Positions 23,274-30,949 of a DNA stretch of 32,564 bases are shown piece by piece. The notes below the pieces were generated by a model. That model was not told the DNA's origin. It did not search any database and saw only the letters and a program-made list of their open reading frames with translations. Source of the DNA: Thermoplasmata archaeon. Its GTDB lineage: Archaea; Thermoplasmatota; Thermoplasmata; Lutacidiplasmatales; UBA184. How positions within the stretch are numbered: position 1 is the first letter of the stretch; the number at the start of each line of letters is the position of its first letter. Where the stretch lies: positions 1-32,564 of the forward strand of contig JAKBSJ010000003.1 in assembly GCA_021844945.1 (NCBI GenBank), read 5' to 3'. Made by a program: the position numbers and the translations under genes.

Positions 23274-25181
23274 TCATCGGCCTTGGAATCTCGGCGATCG
23301 TTTTTCCAGGAACGCCCGCATTCCTTCGAGCCGGTCCTCGGTCCCAAAGGTGTGTCCTGCCGACTGACCCTCGAGATCGAGGGATGTCGCCAGCGAAGCG
23401 TCCATGCCGTTGTCGATCACACTCTTGATCCAGGCCACGGCGAGCGGAGCCCGGTTCGCGATCGTCTCGGCGAGGGCTTGCACCTCCTCGCGAGCGCGAT
23501 CGGAGGGCACGACGCGGACTACGAAGCCCATGCGCGCGGCTTCCTCGGCCGAAACGGGAATCCCGGTGTAGGCGAGGTACTTCGTCCGAGCTCGACCGAT
23601 GATGCGGGTAAGGCGACTCGCCCCGCCCATCCCGGGATGGATCCCGACTGTTACCTCAGGCAGACCCATCTGGGCTCCTTCCGCCGCCACGATAAAATCG
23701 GCGGCGAGGGCGATCTCAAGTCCGCCCCCGAGCGCGTAGCCCTCGACCAACGCGATCACGGGATGAGGGAACTTCTCGATCACGCGAGCGGTTTGCTGCC
23801 CCAGAAATCCGAAGGCGAGACCCTCGGCCGGAGTCTTGCGCTCCATCTCGCCGATGTCCGCTCCCGCGGCGAACACGGGGGAGCTCCCGGCGAGCACCAC
23901 CGCGCGCACGCTCCCGTCGCCGGCGAGCTCGGTGAACGCCTGGCGGAGAGCGATCAGCATGTCGGAGTTGAGCGAGTTCAGTACCTCCGGTCGGTCGAGC
24001 AGAACCCACGCGACGGGGCCCTGGTGCTCGACCACTACGGAGCGCAACGGCCACGTGCGATCCCCTCGGGCCGCGCGGGATCCGAGCTCCGCAGAGACCG
24101 GGAACGCGCCGTTCCAAGGCTTCGCGTACTCCTCCACAAGTCGCAGACCCTCGGATACTCCGACCGAAGAGAGCTGGGAAAAAGGCCCCCACTTCCGGCG
24201 AAGGCCGATCGTCGCTCCTCGATCAACTGCCTCGGGCGTCGCGACGTCTTCCTCGACCAGGCGGGTCGCGATCCCGATCGTCAGTCCCAACAGCCGGTCC
24301 CGGACCGCAGCCTTCTGGTTCTCAACCACCTTCGTTGACCTCCAGTCCCAAGGCTGGTGGGAGGAGAACTGCTGCTCAAGCAACCGGCTCGGAGCGTACG
24401 CTGGGCCGAACGCGGCAAACAGCGAGTGCTGGGCGTGAAAGGCGATCGGGATCCCTGTGACGTTCATCAGTTCGAACGGCCCCAACGTGGCTCCGAAGAG
24501 CTCGCGACCGACCTCCTCGATCGTCGCGAGGCTCGCGACGCCCTCCTCCGCGAGACGGCACGACTCGTTCAGGTACGGAACGAAGAACCGATTGACGGCG
24601 AACCCGGCGCGGTCAGCCGTGCGGATCGGAATCTTACGCAGGCGATAGCCGAACTGCTCGAGCTGCCGCATCACGGCGGGATCGGTACGGTCCCCGGCAA
24701 TCACCTCGAGAAGCTTGTTCACGGCGGCGGGAAAGAAGAAGTGGAGACCGGCGAAGCGCCCAGGTTGGGGGAATCCGTCCGCGAGCTTCGTCACGGAAAG
24801 TGAGGAGGTGTTCGTGGCGACGATCGTGTCGGGACCGACAAGGCTGGCCAGCTCGCGAAACACTGCTCCCTTGACCGTCTCGTCCTCGAAAACGGCCTCG
24901 ACGGCCAGAGCGGCGTCCTTTGCGGCGTCCGCGAGGCCGGTCGTAAACGAGATCCGGGAGAGGATTTCGTCTCGCTTGGCGGGAGTGAGCTTCTTCCGGT
25001 CGATGGCCCCTTGGAGCGTCTTCGCGATGAGCGAGCGTCCGCGGTCGAGCATCGAAGCGTCGATGTCGCGCACACGCACGGTAAACCCGGCTTGGGCGCA
25101 GGCCTGCGCGATCCCACTGCCCATGTTGCCGGCGCCGATGATCGCCACGGTCGCGGGTGGTCGGAGCGATGGATAGCTCAT
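23274..25181 (-). CDS. 3-hydroxyacyl-CoA dehydrogenase / enoyl-CoA hydratase fusion
   Basis: Bifunctional enzyme that hydrates enoyl-CoA and oxidises the 3-hydroxyacyl-CoA with NAD, as in beta-oxidation or archaeal crotonyl-CoA conversion. In 635 residues the dehydrogenase comes first: Rossmann VAIIGAGNMGSGIA (12-25), the HFFFPA catalytic region, and two C-terminal dehydrogenase lobes. From about residue 380 an enoyl-CoA hydratase domain follows, with LDRPEVLNSLN, the oxyanion AAGADIGEM, the first catalytic Glu in GGGLEIALA and the second in GLPEVTVG. This order is opposite to bacterial FadB and typical of archaeal fusions. ggagtgag lies 5 nt before the ATG, and a palindromic TATA box is about 58 nt upstream, so it has a short leader. 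No thiolase or acyl-CoA dehydrogenase is in the window. Confidence 0.95.
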   Translation of the reverse strand: MSYPSLRPPATVAIIGAGNMGSGIAQACAQAGFTVRVRDIDASMLDRGRSLIAKTLQGAIDRKKLTPAKRDEILSRISFTTGLADAAKDAALAVEAVFEDETVKGAVFRELASLVGPDTIVATNTSSLSVTKLADGFPQPGRFAGLHFFFPAAVNKLLEVIAGDRTDPAVMRQLEQFGYRLRKIPIRTADRAGFAVNRFFVPYLNESCRLAEEGVASLATIEEVGRELFGATLGPFELMNVTGIPIAFHAQHSLFAAFGPAYAPSRLLEQQFSSHQPWDWRSTKVVENQKAAVRDRLLGLTIGIATRLVEEDVATPEAVDRGATIGLRRKWGPFSQLSSVGVSEGLRLVEEYAKPWNGAFPVSAELGSRAARGDRTWPLRSVVVEHQGPVAWVLLDRPEVLNSLNSDMLIALRQAFTELAGDGSVRAVVLAGSSPVFAAGADIGEMERKTPAEGLAFGFLGQQTARVIEKFPHPVIALVEGYALGGGLEIALAADFIVAAEGAQMGLPEVTVGIHPGMGGASRLTRIIGRARTKYLAYTGIPVSAEEAARMGFVVRVVPSDRAREEVQALAETIANRAPLAVAWIKSVIDNGMDASLATSLDLEGQSAGHTFGTEDRLEGMRAFLEKRSPRFQGR

Positions 25182-25233
25182 GCGATCTCACTCCGCCGGC
25201 GTGACCGGCAGCGGGAGCCCAGGAAGGCAAGGA

Positions 25234-25245
25234 TTCTTTAAAGAA
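25234..25245. promoter_or_regulatory. 12-bp palindromic TATA element between divergent fusion enzyme and GNAT genes
   Basis: ttctttaaagaa is a perfect palindrome and the only AT-rich stretch in the 90-nt divergent spacer. Its centre is about 32 nt from the GNAT GTG (25272) and 58 nt from the fusion-enzyme ATG (25181). It can present the same box to both strands. Confidence 0.55.
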
Positions 25246-25271
25246 CGCCATCGTCCCCGGCTGGGTTCTCC

Positions 25272-26120
25272 GTGACCGACCCCGGGCCCGCAGGGCTTGC
25301 CGATGCCATCCTCGCCGACGAGCAAGCGCTCGTGCTCAGCCTCGGAGGTTTCACGGTCGGCTTCGCGGGCGGGACCCTGCTCTTGCACGACCGCATACCG
25401 GTGCCCCGATTCAACTTTGTCACCGTGGATCGGGTCGGGGCGAACCGACAGACGGGTTTCTTCGAGCGCGCGCTCGACCAATACTTCCAGCGCGCGATCC
25501 GACCGACCTTCCGGGTCCCGCGCCCCGTTCCACCGTACATCGATCGCACCCTGCGGTACCTCGGGTTCGCTCCACGCGAGGATGCTCTCGAGGTTCTCGC
25601 CGGCCGCCGCATCGCCGCTCATATGTCGGGCTGCGGCACGACCCACCTGGCCGACGACGAAGATGCTCACGATCTCGCGCAGCTATGGGTGGGAGAGAAG
25701 GAGTCGCCCGAGTTTGCGAGTGCGCTCGACATTCTTCGCCATCATCCCAACCCCGGGGAGGCGCTGCTACCGGTGGTGGTAGACGATAACGGGGAACGGC
25801 TCGGCGCGGCCCTGATCTATCGACGCGAGGGTCGGGCGCTGTTCTTCGGGGTCTCGACGCAACCCTCCGCACGTGGCCGAGGGGTGGCGACGGGCCTCGT
25901 ACGCTATGCGATCCGTTCCCGGCTTGGAGGCCCCGGGGCGACGTACGCGCTGCTGTCCGATTCCGCTCGCCTGACCCGGCATCTCGCCCGCCAGGGACTC
26001 CGCCGGCTCCGGTCGATGACGGTCTATGAGTTGGATGCGGATGCCCAACTTTCTCTTCCCCCCGTCCCCCCCCTGGGCCCTCCGCACTGGCGCCCTCCGC
26101 GGAGCGCTCCCACCGGATGA
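25272..26120 (+). CDS. GNAT-fold N-acetyltransferase, probably two-lobed
   Basis: A 282-residue protein whose C-terminal half is a GNAT acetyltransferase domain. GEALLPVVVDDNGERLGAAL is the strand pair before the cofactor site, and QPSARGRGVATGLVRYAI (about 197-214) is the acetyl-CoA pyrophosphate loop (R-G-x-G-x-A) and following helix, ended by LARQGLRRLRSMTVYEL. The N-terminal 120 residues (FVTVDRVGANRQTGFF, ALDQYFQRAIRPTF) look like a degenerate second GNAT lobe; this is a guess from size and pattern. The acceptor substrate is unknown. The start is GTG 25272, about 32 nt after the shared palindromic TATA element. The last 20 residues are Pro-rich and likely disordered. It converges on ppsA. 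Confidence 0.82.
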   Translation: MTDPGPAGLADAILADEQALVLSLGGFTVGFAGGTLLLHDRIPVPRFNFVTVDRVGANRQTGFFERALDQYFQRAIRPTFRVPRPVPPYIDRTLRYLGFAPREDALEVLAGRRIAAHMSGCGTTHLADDEDAHDLAQLWVGEKESPEFASALDILRHHPNPGEALLPVVVDDNGERLGAALIYRREGRALFFGVSTQPSARGRGVATGLVRYAIRSRLGGPGATYALLSDSARLTRHLARQGLRRLRSMTVYELDADAQLSLPPVPPLGPPHWRPPRSAPTG

Positions 26121-26188
26121 TCCGGACTCCAGAAGGTTCGGGGATATCCGGCCGGCCTCGAGGCTATGAACGATGGGTAGACGCGCGG

Positions 26189-28564
26189 TCAGGCCGGGGC
26201 GCGGCGGAAGCCTTCGAGCTTCATCCGCTGCTCGAGCGAGGCGATCGTACGGATGGTGGGGACCACGGTGTCGGCGTTGAGCGAGATCGAATCGATCCCT
26301 TGGCGCACTAGGAACTCCGCGAACTCGGGGTAGACGCTGGGACCTTGGCCGCAGATCCCCACGGTCCGGTGCTCCGCGTGCGCGCCTTCGATCAATAGCT
26401 CGATGGCACGCTGGACCGCCGGGTCGCGTTCGTCAAAGTATCCCATCCGACCCAGGATCTCGGAGTCGCGATCCGCACCGAGCACGAGCTGGGTGAGGTC
26501 GTTCGATCCGATGGAGAAACCATCGCAGAACTTCGAGAAATCGCGTGCGAGCAGGACCGTCGAAGGGACCTCGGCCATGAGGTAGAGCTGGAAATCGCGG
26601 GAACGTCGGAGGCCCGCGTCGCGCATCATGCCCGTGATCTCTTCGAGCTCCCAGGTATTGCGAACGAACGGCAGCATGACGTGGGCGTTCTTCAGTCCCC
26701 GCTCGGTGCGGATGCGGTGGATCGCCTCGAGCTCGGCCAGGAACGCAGGACGGAACGCGGGAGCGATGTAGCGCGAACAGCCGCGCCATCCGATCATCGG
26801 GTTCTCCTCCGCGGGTTCGAACTGGGCCCCGCCGGGCATCCCGCGGTACTCGTTCGTCTTGAAGTCGGACGTGCGGATGATCACCGGTCGCGGATGGAAA
26901 GCCTGGCAGACTTGGGCGATCCCGTCGGCGAGGCGGCGCACGAGCTCTTCGCGCTTTCCCTCTTGGAGCAGCTTGAGCGGATGCTCACGGACGTGGGCGG
27001 TGAATATGAACTCGGTCCGGAGCAGGCCGACGCCGGACACCGGGAGCTGCGCGTACTCGGTCGCCTTCTCCGGGACCCCCACGTTCACGTAGATTTTCGT
27101 TGCGGTGACGGGGGACGAGTGAGCGCCGCCGGAGTACCCGGCCAACCCATAATCTCCTGCGGCGGGGGAGGGGACCGTGACCATCGTTCGCCGACCCCGG
27201 TAGACCGAACCGGTCTTGCCGTCTACGGTGACCTCGCTACCGTCCGCGATGGTCTTCGTCGCGGAGCGCGTCCCGACGACGCAAGGAACCCCGAGCTCGC
27301 GCGACACGATGGCCGCATGGCAGGTCATGCCGCCCTCGTCGGTGACGATGGCCGCGGCGTGCGCCATCGCCGGCACCATGTCGGGGGTCGTCATCGAGGT
27401 CACTAGGATCTCTCCCGGCCGAAGTTTTTCCATGTCCGACGGTCCGGCAAGGATCCGCGCCACCCCACTTGCAACCCCAGGGCTCGCCCCGAACCCTCGC
27501 ACAATCGGCTCTTCCTCCGAACTCGGAGGAGGCTTCGGAGGCGGGCTGGCGCTCGACATCCCGGTGGGGGAAGCGCGCGACGTAGATGACGGTGCGGAGC
27601 CGCCCCCCCCGGGGATGGTCGTCACCGGGCGCGCTTGGACGATGTAAAGGCCGTGGCGATCCGCGCACCACTCCACGTCCATCGGCCGACGGTAGTGCGC
27701 CTCGATCCTCCGTCCGAGGGACGCGAGGCTCTTGATTCGGTCGTCCGAGAGCTTCTGAGCGCGGCGGTCCTTCTCGGGAACATCCTGTCGCTCGTTCCCT
27801 CCGCCCTCGGCCCGGACGATCCGGAACCTCTGATCGCTGAGTTGCTTTTGGACGATGCTCTGGGTGGAACCGTCGATGACGTAATGGTCCGGGGTCACTT
27901 CGCCCCCGACGATCGCCTCGCCGAGTCCCCACCCGGCCTCGATGATCATTCGATTCTCGCCGGTGTTCGGATCGCGGGTGAAGAGGATCCCGCTCACGGT
28001 CGAGTCGACCATCTTTTGAACGAGGACGGCGAGCGCGACCTCCGAGTGCTCGAAGCCCTTGCGGGCTCGGTAGGCGATGACCCGAGGAGTGAAGACGCTA
28101 CTCCAGCAGCGTCGGACCATCCGGAGAATCGAGTCCGTCCCCGTGACGTTGAGATACGTGTCCTGCAGCCCGGCAAACGAGGCTCCTTCCAGGTCTTCGG
28201 CGGTCGCGCTGGATCGTACTGCGGAGAACCGCACGGAATGATCCTTGGCAAAGGATTCGTACGCCCGAACGAGCTCTTGGCGCAAGCTCGCCGGGAACTC
28301 GGTCGCTTCGAACGCGGCGCGGATCCGTTGCGACGCCGCCTCCACGGTATCGGCCTTCGCGGGGTCGATCTGGTCGAGCGACTCCCGAATGACGTTGGCG
28401 AGCGAAGGGATCGATGCGAAGGAGACGTACGCCTCGGTGGTGATCACGAACCCCGGGGGTATTGGGAGACCTTCGCGGACCAGCTCGCCGAGCTTGCTCG
28501 CCTTGCCTCCGACCAGCGGGCGATCACTATCGGAGACGTCGGCGAGATCGACGACAGTCCTCAT
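26189..28564 (-). CDS. ppsA: Phosphoenolpyruvate synthase (pyruvate, water dikinase)
   Basis: Makes PEP, AMP and phosphate from pyruvate, ATP and water; the gluconeogenic entry step. The 791-residue protein has the ATP-grasp domain (VGGKASKLGEL at 18-28, RSSATAEDLEGASFAGLQDT at 117-136, VSGILFTRDP at 190-199), the phosphohistidine domain with H416 in GGMTCHAAIVSRELG, and the C-terminal PEP/pyruvate barrel (GSNDLTQL, GICGQGPS, GIDSISLN). Odd: residues about 319-352 are a Gly/Ser/Pro-rich linker between the ATP-grasp and swivelling domains, longer and of lower complexity than usual. Its ATG overlaps the trm5 stop by 4 nt, so it is the last gene of apgM-trm5-ppsA. Pyruvate phosphate dikinase is the main alternative but has a different domain layout. 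Confidence 0.96.
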   Translation of the reverse strand: MRTVVDLADVSDSDRPLVGGKASKLGELVREGLPIPPGFVITTEAYVSFASIPSLANVIRESLDQIDPAKADTVEAASQRIRAAFEATEFPASLRQELVRAYESFAKDHSVRFSAVRSSATAEDLEGASFAGLQDTYLNVTGTDSILRMVRRCWSSVFTPRVIAYRARKGFEHSEVALAVLVQKMVDSTVSGILFTRDPNTGENRMIIEAGWGLGEAIVGGEVTPDHYVIDGSTQSIVQKQLSDQRFRIVRAEGGGNERQDVPEKDRRAQKLSDDRIKSLASLGRRIEAHYRRPMDVEWCADRHGLYIVQARPVTTIPGGGGSAPSSTSRASPTGMSSASPPPKPPPSSEEEPIVRGFGASPGVASGVARILAGPSDMEKLRPGEILVTSMTTPDMVPAMAHAAAIVTDEGGMTCHAAIVSRELGVPCVVGTRSATKTIADGSEVTVDGKTGSVYRGRRTMVTVPSPAAGDYGLAGYSGGAHSSPVTATKIYVNVGVPEKATEYAQLPVSGVGLLRTEFIFTAHVREHPLKLLQEGKREELVRRLADGIAQVCQAFHPRPVIIRTSDFKTNEYRGMPGGAQFEPAEENPMIGWRGCSRYIAPAFRPAFLAELEAIHRIRTERGLKNAHVMLPFVRNTWELEEITGMMRDAGLRRSRDFQLYLMAEVPSTVLLARDFSKFCDGFSIGSNDLTQLVLGADRDSEILGRMGYFDERDPAVQRAIELLIEGAHAEHRTVGICGQGPSVYPEFAEFLVRQGIDSISLNADTVVPTIRTIASLEQRMKLEGFRRAPA

Positions 28565-29583
28565 GCGGCGCCCCGTCGCTCGAGCGTGTAGGCGCGCAGG
28601 TCGGACGTGGGAGAGTACGCGTGGACCTCTCGGCTCTCCCGGATCGACCAGTCACTGCGCTCTCCGGTTCGTTCGATGATGGTCATCGCTCGTGTGTCGA
28701 GCTCCGCGCGTTCGACCACCTCGTAGTAATGAATCGAACCGCCGGGGCGGACGACGCGTGCCACTGACGGTAGATACTTAATCCCTTGCAGCGGAAGATT
28801 CAGGATGGCGCGATCCGCGGGTTCGGCCCTCGCCAAGAATCGCTCGACATCGTCCTGGACGACCTCGACGGGGATGCGCGGAGCCAACCGGCCCAAGCTC
28901 GTGCGAAGGAGTTCGAGGGCGTCGGGGTTCTGGTCCACCGCCGCGACGCGGGCGGCCCGGCCATCGCGGGCGATCGCAAGGGCGAACGGGCCGACCCCGC
29001 AGCACAGGTCGTACACCGTCTCGCCGTGGCGGACGGTCCCGGCCACGCGCGCATGCTCGCGCGCGAGCCGGGGTGAGAAGTACGCCCGTTCGACGTCAAC
29101 CTCGATCGAGATCCCGTTCTCCCGATGTTGCGTCCTCCAGCTGCCGGTCCCCGCAACCATGCGCAGGGACCGACGACGGTCCGGCCCATGTACGCCCGTA
29201 TCGGCTCCGACCAGGCGCGCCCCGGGCACGAATCGGAGCAACGCATCTCCGATCGCGGGAGCGTCCGGTTCCAACTCCTTCGGGATGCGGACGAGCACGA
29301 TCTCGCCGATCACGTCGAACGCGCGTGGGAGCAAGGCACGTCGGTCCGCAGGGAGGGAAACCAGATCCTGGTACCGACGCGCGGAACCTCGGTCCGTGAG
29401 AGGCAAGAACTCGTCCTCCGCAACCGATCCGCGCACGGGAAGAGCCCCCGGCCCGACGGGGAAGACTACGTCATTGCCGTCGACGCGGATTCGCAGATCG
29501 GTGCGTAGCTTGCTGGCGTGGACCAGCGCGCGGCGGGCCTCTTCGCCTTCGCTGCGGGGCACCCGTATCGCGCGAGATCTCAT
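28561..29583 (-). CDS. trm5: tRNA (guanine37-N1)-methyltransferase Trm5
   Basis: SAM-dependent methyltransferase that makes m1G37, which prevents frameshifting and is the substrate for wyosine synthesis by Taw1. In 340 residues: an N-terminal D1-like region, then ENGISIEVDVERAYFSPRLA (155-174), which is the Trm5 FSPRL signature, the SAM loop DLCCGVGPF (192-200) and the catalytic NLP motif (262-264) that separates Trm5 from the related Taw2 aminocarboxypropyl transferase. It overlaps the apgM stop and the ppsA start by 4 nt each (atga), so it is embedded in a carbon-metabolism operon. Taw1 lies at the left window edge. Bifunctional Trm5a/Taw22 forms exist in archaea, and this protein's second activity, if any, is not visible. 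Confidence 0.93.
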   Translation of the reverse strand: MRSRAIRVPRSEGEEARRALVHASKLRTDLRIRVDGNDVVFPVGPGALPVRGSVAEDEFLPLTDRGSARRYQDLVSLPADRRALLPRAFDVIGEIVLVRIPKELEPDAPAIGDALLRFVPGARLVGADTGVHGPDRRRSLRMVAGTGSWRTQHRENGISIEVDVERAYFSPRLAREHARVAGTVRHGETVYDLCCGVGPFALAIARDGRAARVAAVDQNPDALELLRTSLGRLAPRIPVEVVQDDVERFLARAEPADRAILNLPLQGIKYLPSVARVVRPGGSIHYYEVVERAELDTRAMTIIERTGERSDWSIRESREVHAYSPTSDLRAYTLERRGAA

Positions 29584-30893
29584 GCGGGGTTCCGAACCGA
29601 CCGTTCTAAGAGTAGCGGCATCACGTCGGACCCGTGCAAGCGGCCGAGAACCCCTATCGAGGCGGCCTGTTCGCCGAACGTCTGGGGGACGGTCCCGGTC
29701 GCCGAAGCGACCCTTGCTCCGACGAGAAGGAGCGGCACGGGATCGTCCGAGTGGGCTCGCAGGATCGCCGGAGTCGCATGGTCCGCGGTGACCACGATAC
29801 GCGTGCGATCCAGGTCCACGCTGGCGAAGAAGGGGCCGAAAAAAGAGCGATCGATTGCCTCGATGACCTCCCGCTTGCGCGGCGCATCGCCGTCGTGGCC
29901 GGGTTCGTCGGGCCCCTTGAGGTGAACGTAGACGAAGGGATACCGGGAGAGCGCCTGGAGCGTACGTTCGGCTCGCTCGCGGTATCCGGCGTCACGGTCC
30001 GGTCCCATAGGTCCCACATACTCGTCGGCGAGACCTAGGAGCCGGGCGATCCCGCGCTCCACCGGCATCTCGGTGACCGCCGCACCCGCGATTCCCCAAC
30101 GTTCCCGCCACGGCTTCGGGGGAGGGGAGGGAGCGGTTCCCCCGTTCCGAAGCAGGATGCCGTTCGCTACCGGCTTCCCTGCAATGGCCCGGCGTGCGTT
30201 TGTGGGATCGCCCGCAAGCAGGAGGGCGGATCGAGCGATGAAGGCATTGACCGCGGTGGCGGTCCGGGCCGCGGCCGGGTCGTCGTTCTCCGGCCGGACC
30301 TCGGGGATACGCCGGTCGGCATCGGTCCGCGCTCGTCCCATTCCCCCGACACGCTCGTAGAACGGATCGGCATTCGTTACCCGGGGCGACAGTGCGTCTC
30401 CTGAGCGCGCTCGAAGGATCAGAACTCCCCGGTGCCCTACGGTCGCCCGGACCGTGGTCTCGATGCCAAGGTCTTGGAGGAGGTCGCCGCGCGTGAGCGA
30501 CTGGGCGAGGGCCTCCGACTCGTGCGTGGTCAACGACCGACCGACCCGCTGGTCCACGACCATGCCGGCGCCGTTCGTGGTGGCGAAGTTCAGCCGAAAT
30601 GCGACCTCCCCGCTCGCAACGCGGATGCCGATGCCCTCTGCCTCGAGGACGCCCCGTCCGGGCGAATCGCGCACGGGATCGTAGCCCAGGAGCGAAAGAA
30701 CGCCGGCGTCGGACTCCGGCGCCGTTCCCGGACCGATCACGTCGACCAACCCCATTTGGCCCCTCGCAAGGGCCCGGTCGAGCTCCGGGGTGTGCGCCGC
30801 TTGAACGGGGCTTGGGCCTCCCGTCGCGGGATTCGGTCGATCTCCGAGCCCGTCGAGGATCACCAGAGCGTATCGAAGTGAAGGTCCGCTCAT
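29580..30893 (-). CDS. apgM: Cofactor-independent phosphoglycerate mutase, archaeal type
   Basis: Interconverts 3- and 2-phosphoglycerate in glycolysis and gluconeogenesis. The 437-residue alkaline-phosphatase-fold enzyme has ALVILDGLGDRP at the N-terminus (metal-binding Asp), the nucleophile region ESDAGVLSLLGYDP (catalytic Ser), the HLKGPDEPGHDGD loop and VVTADHATP at the C-terminal metal site. It is shorter than bacterial iPGM (about 510 aa), as expected for the archaeal group. Start: the frame is open to a GTG at 30902, but ATG 30893 lies 27.5 nt from the centre of the ttataa box, fits a leaderless message and gives the usual short N-terminus. It heads the apgM-trm5-ppsA operon (4-nt overlaps) and shares its promoter with the divergent membrane-protein gene. 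Confidence 0.95.
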   Translation of the reverse strand: MSGPSLRYALVILDGLGDRPNPATGGPSPVQAAHTPELDRALARGQMGLVDVIGPGTAPESDAGVLSLLGYDPVRDSPGRGVLEAEGIGIRVASGEVAFRLNFATTNGAGMVVDQRVGRSLTTHESEALAQSLTRGDLLQDLGIETTVRATVGHRGVLILRARSGDALSPRVTNADPFYERVGGMGRARTDADRRIPEVRPENDDPAAARTATAVNAFIARSALLLAGDPTNARRAIAGKPVANGILLRNGGTAPSPPPKPWRERWGIAGAAVTEMPVERGIARLLGLADEYVGPMGPDRDAGYRERAERTLQALSRYPFVYVHLKGPDEPGHDGDAPRKREVIEAIDRSFFGPFFASVDLDRTRIVVTADHATPAILRAHSDDPVPLLLVGARVASATGTVPQTFGEQAASIGVLGRLHGSDVMPLLLERSVRNPA

Positions 30894-30901
30894 TCGCTCC
30901 A

Positions 30902-30947
30902 CCGCGGGGTGTTTTCCTTATAAAGGGGTGCCGGGCTCGCCCCGCGG
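30902..30947. promoter_or_regulatory. Symmetric divergent promoter with inverted repeat around a single TATA box
   Basis: ttataa (30918-30923) is self-complementary and lies 27.5 nt from the apgM ATG (30893) and 29.5 nt from the divergent ATG (30950). It is flanked by an 8-bp perfect inverted repeat, ccgcgggg (30902-30909) and ccccgcgg (30940-30947), with each arm between the box and one start codon. The layout suggests one box giving two leaderless transcripts, and possibly a dimeric regulator binding the arms. Confidence 0.6.
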
Positions 30948-30949
30948 GC

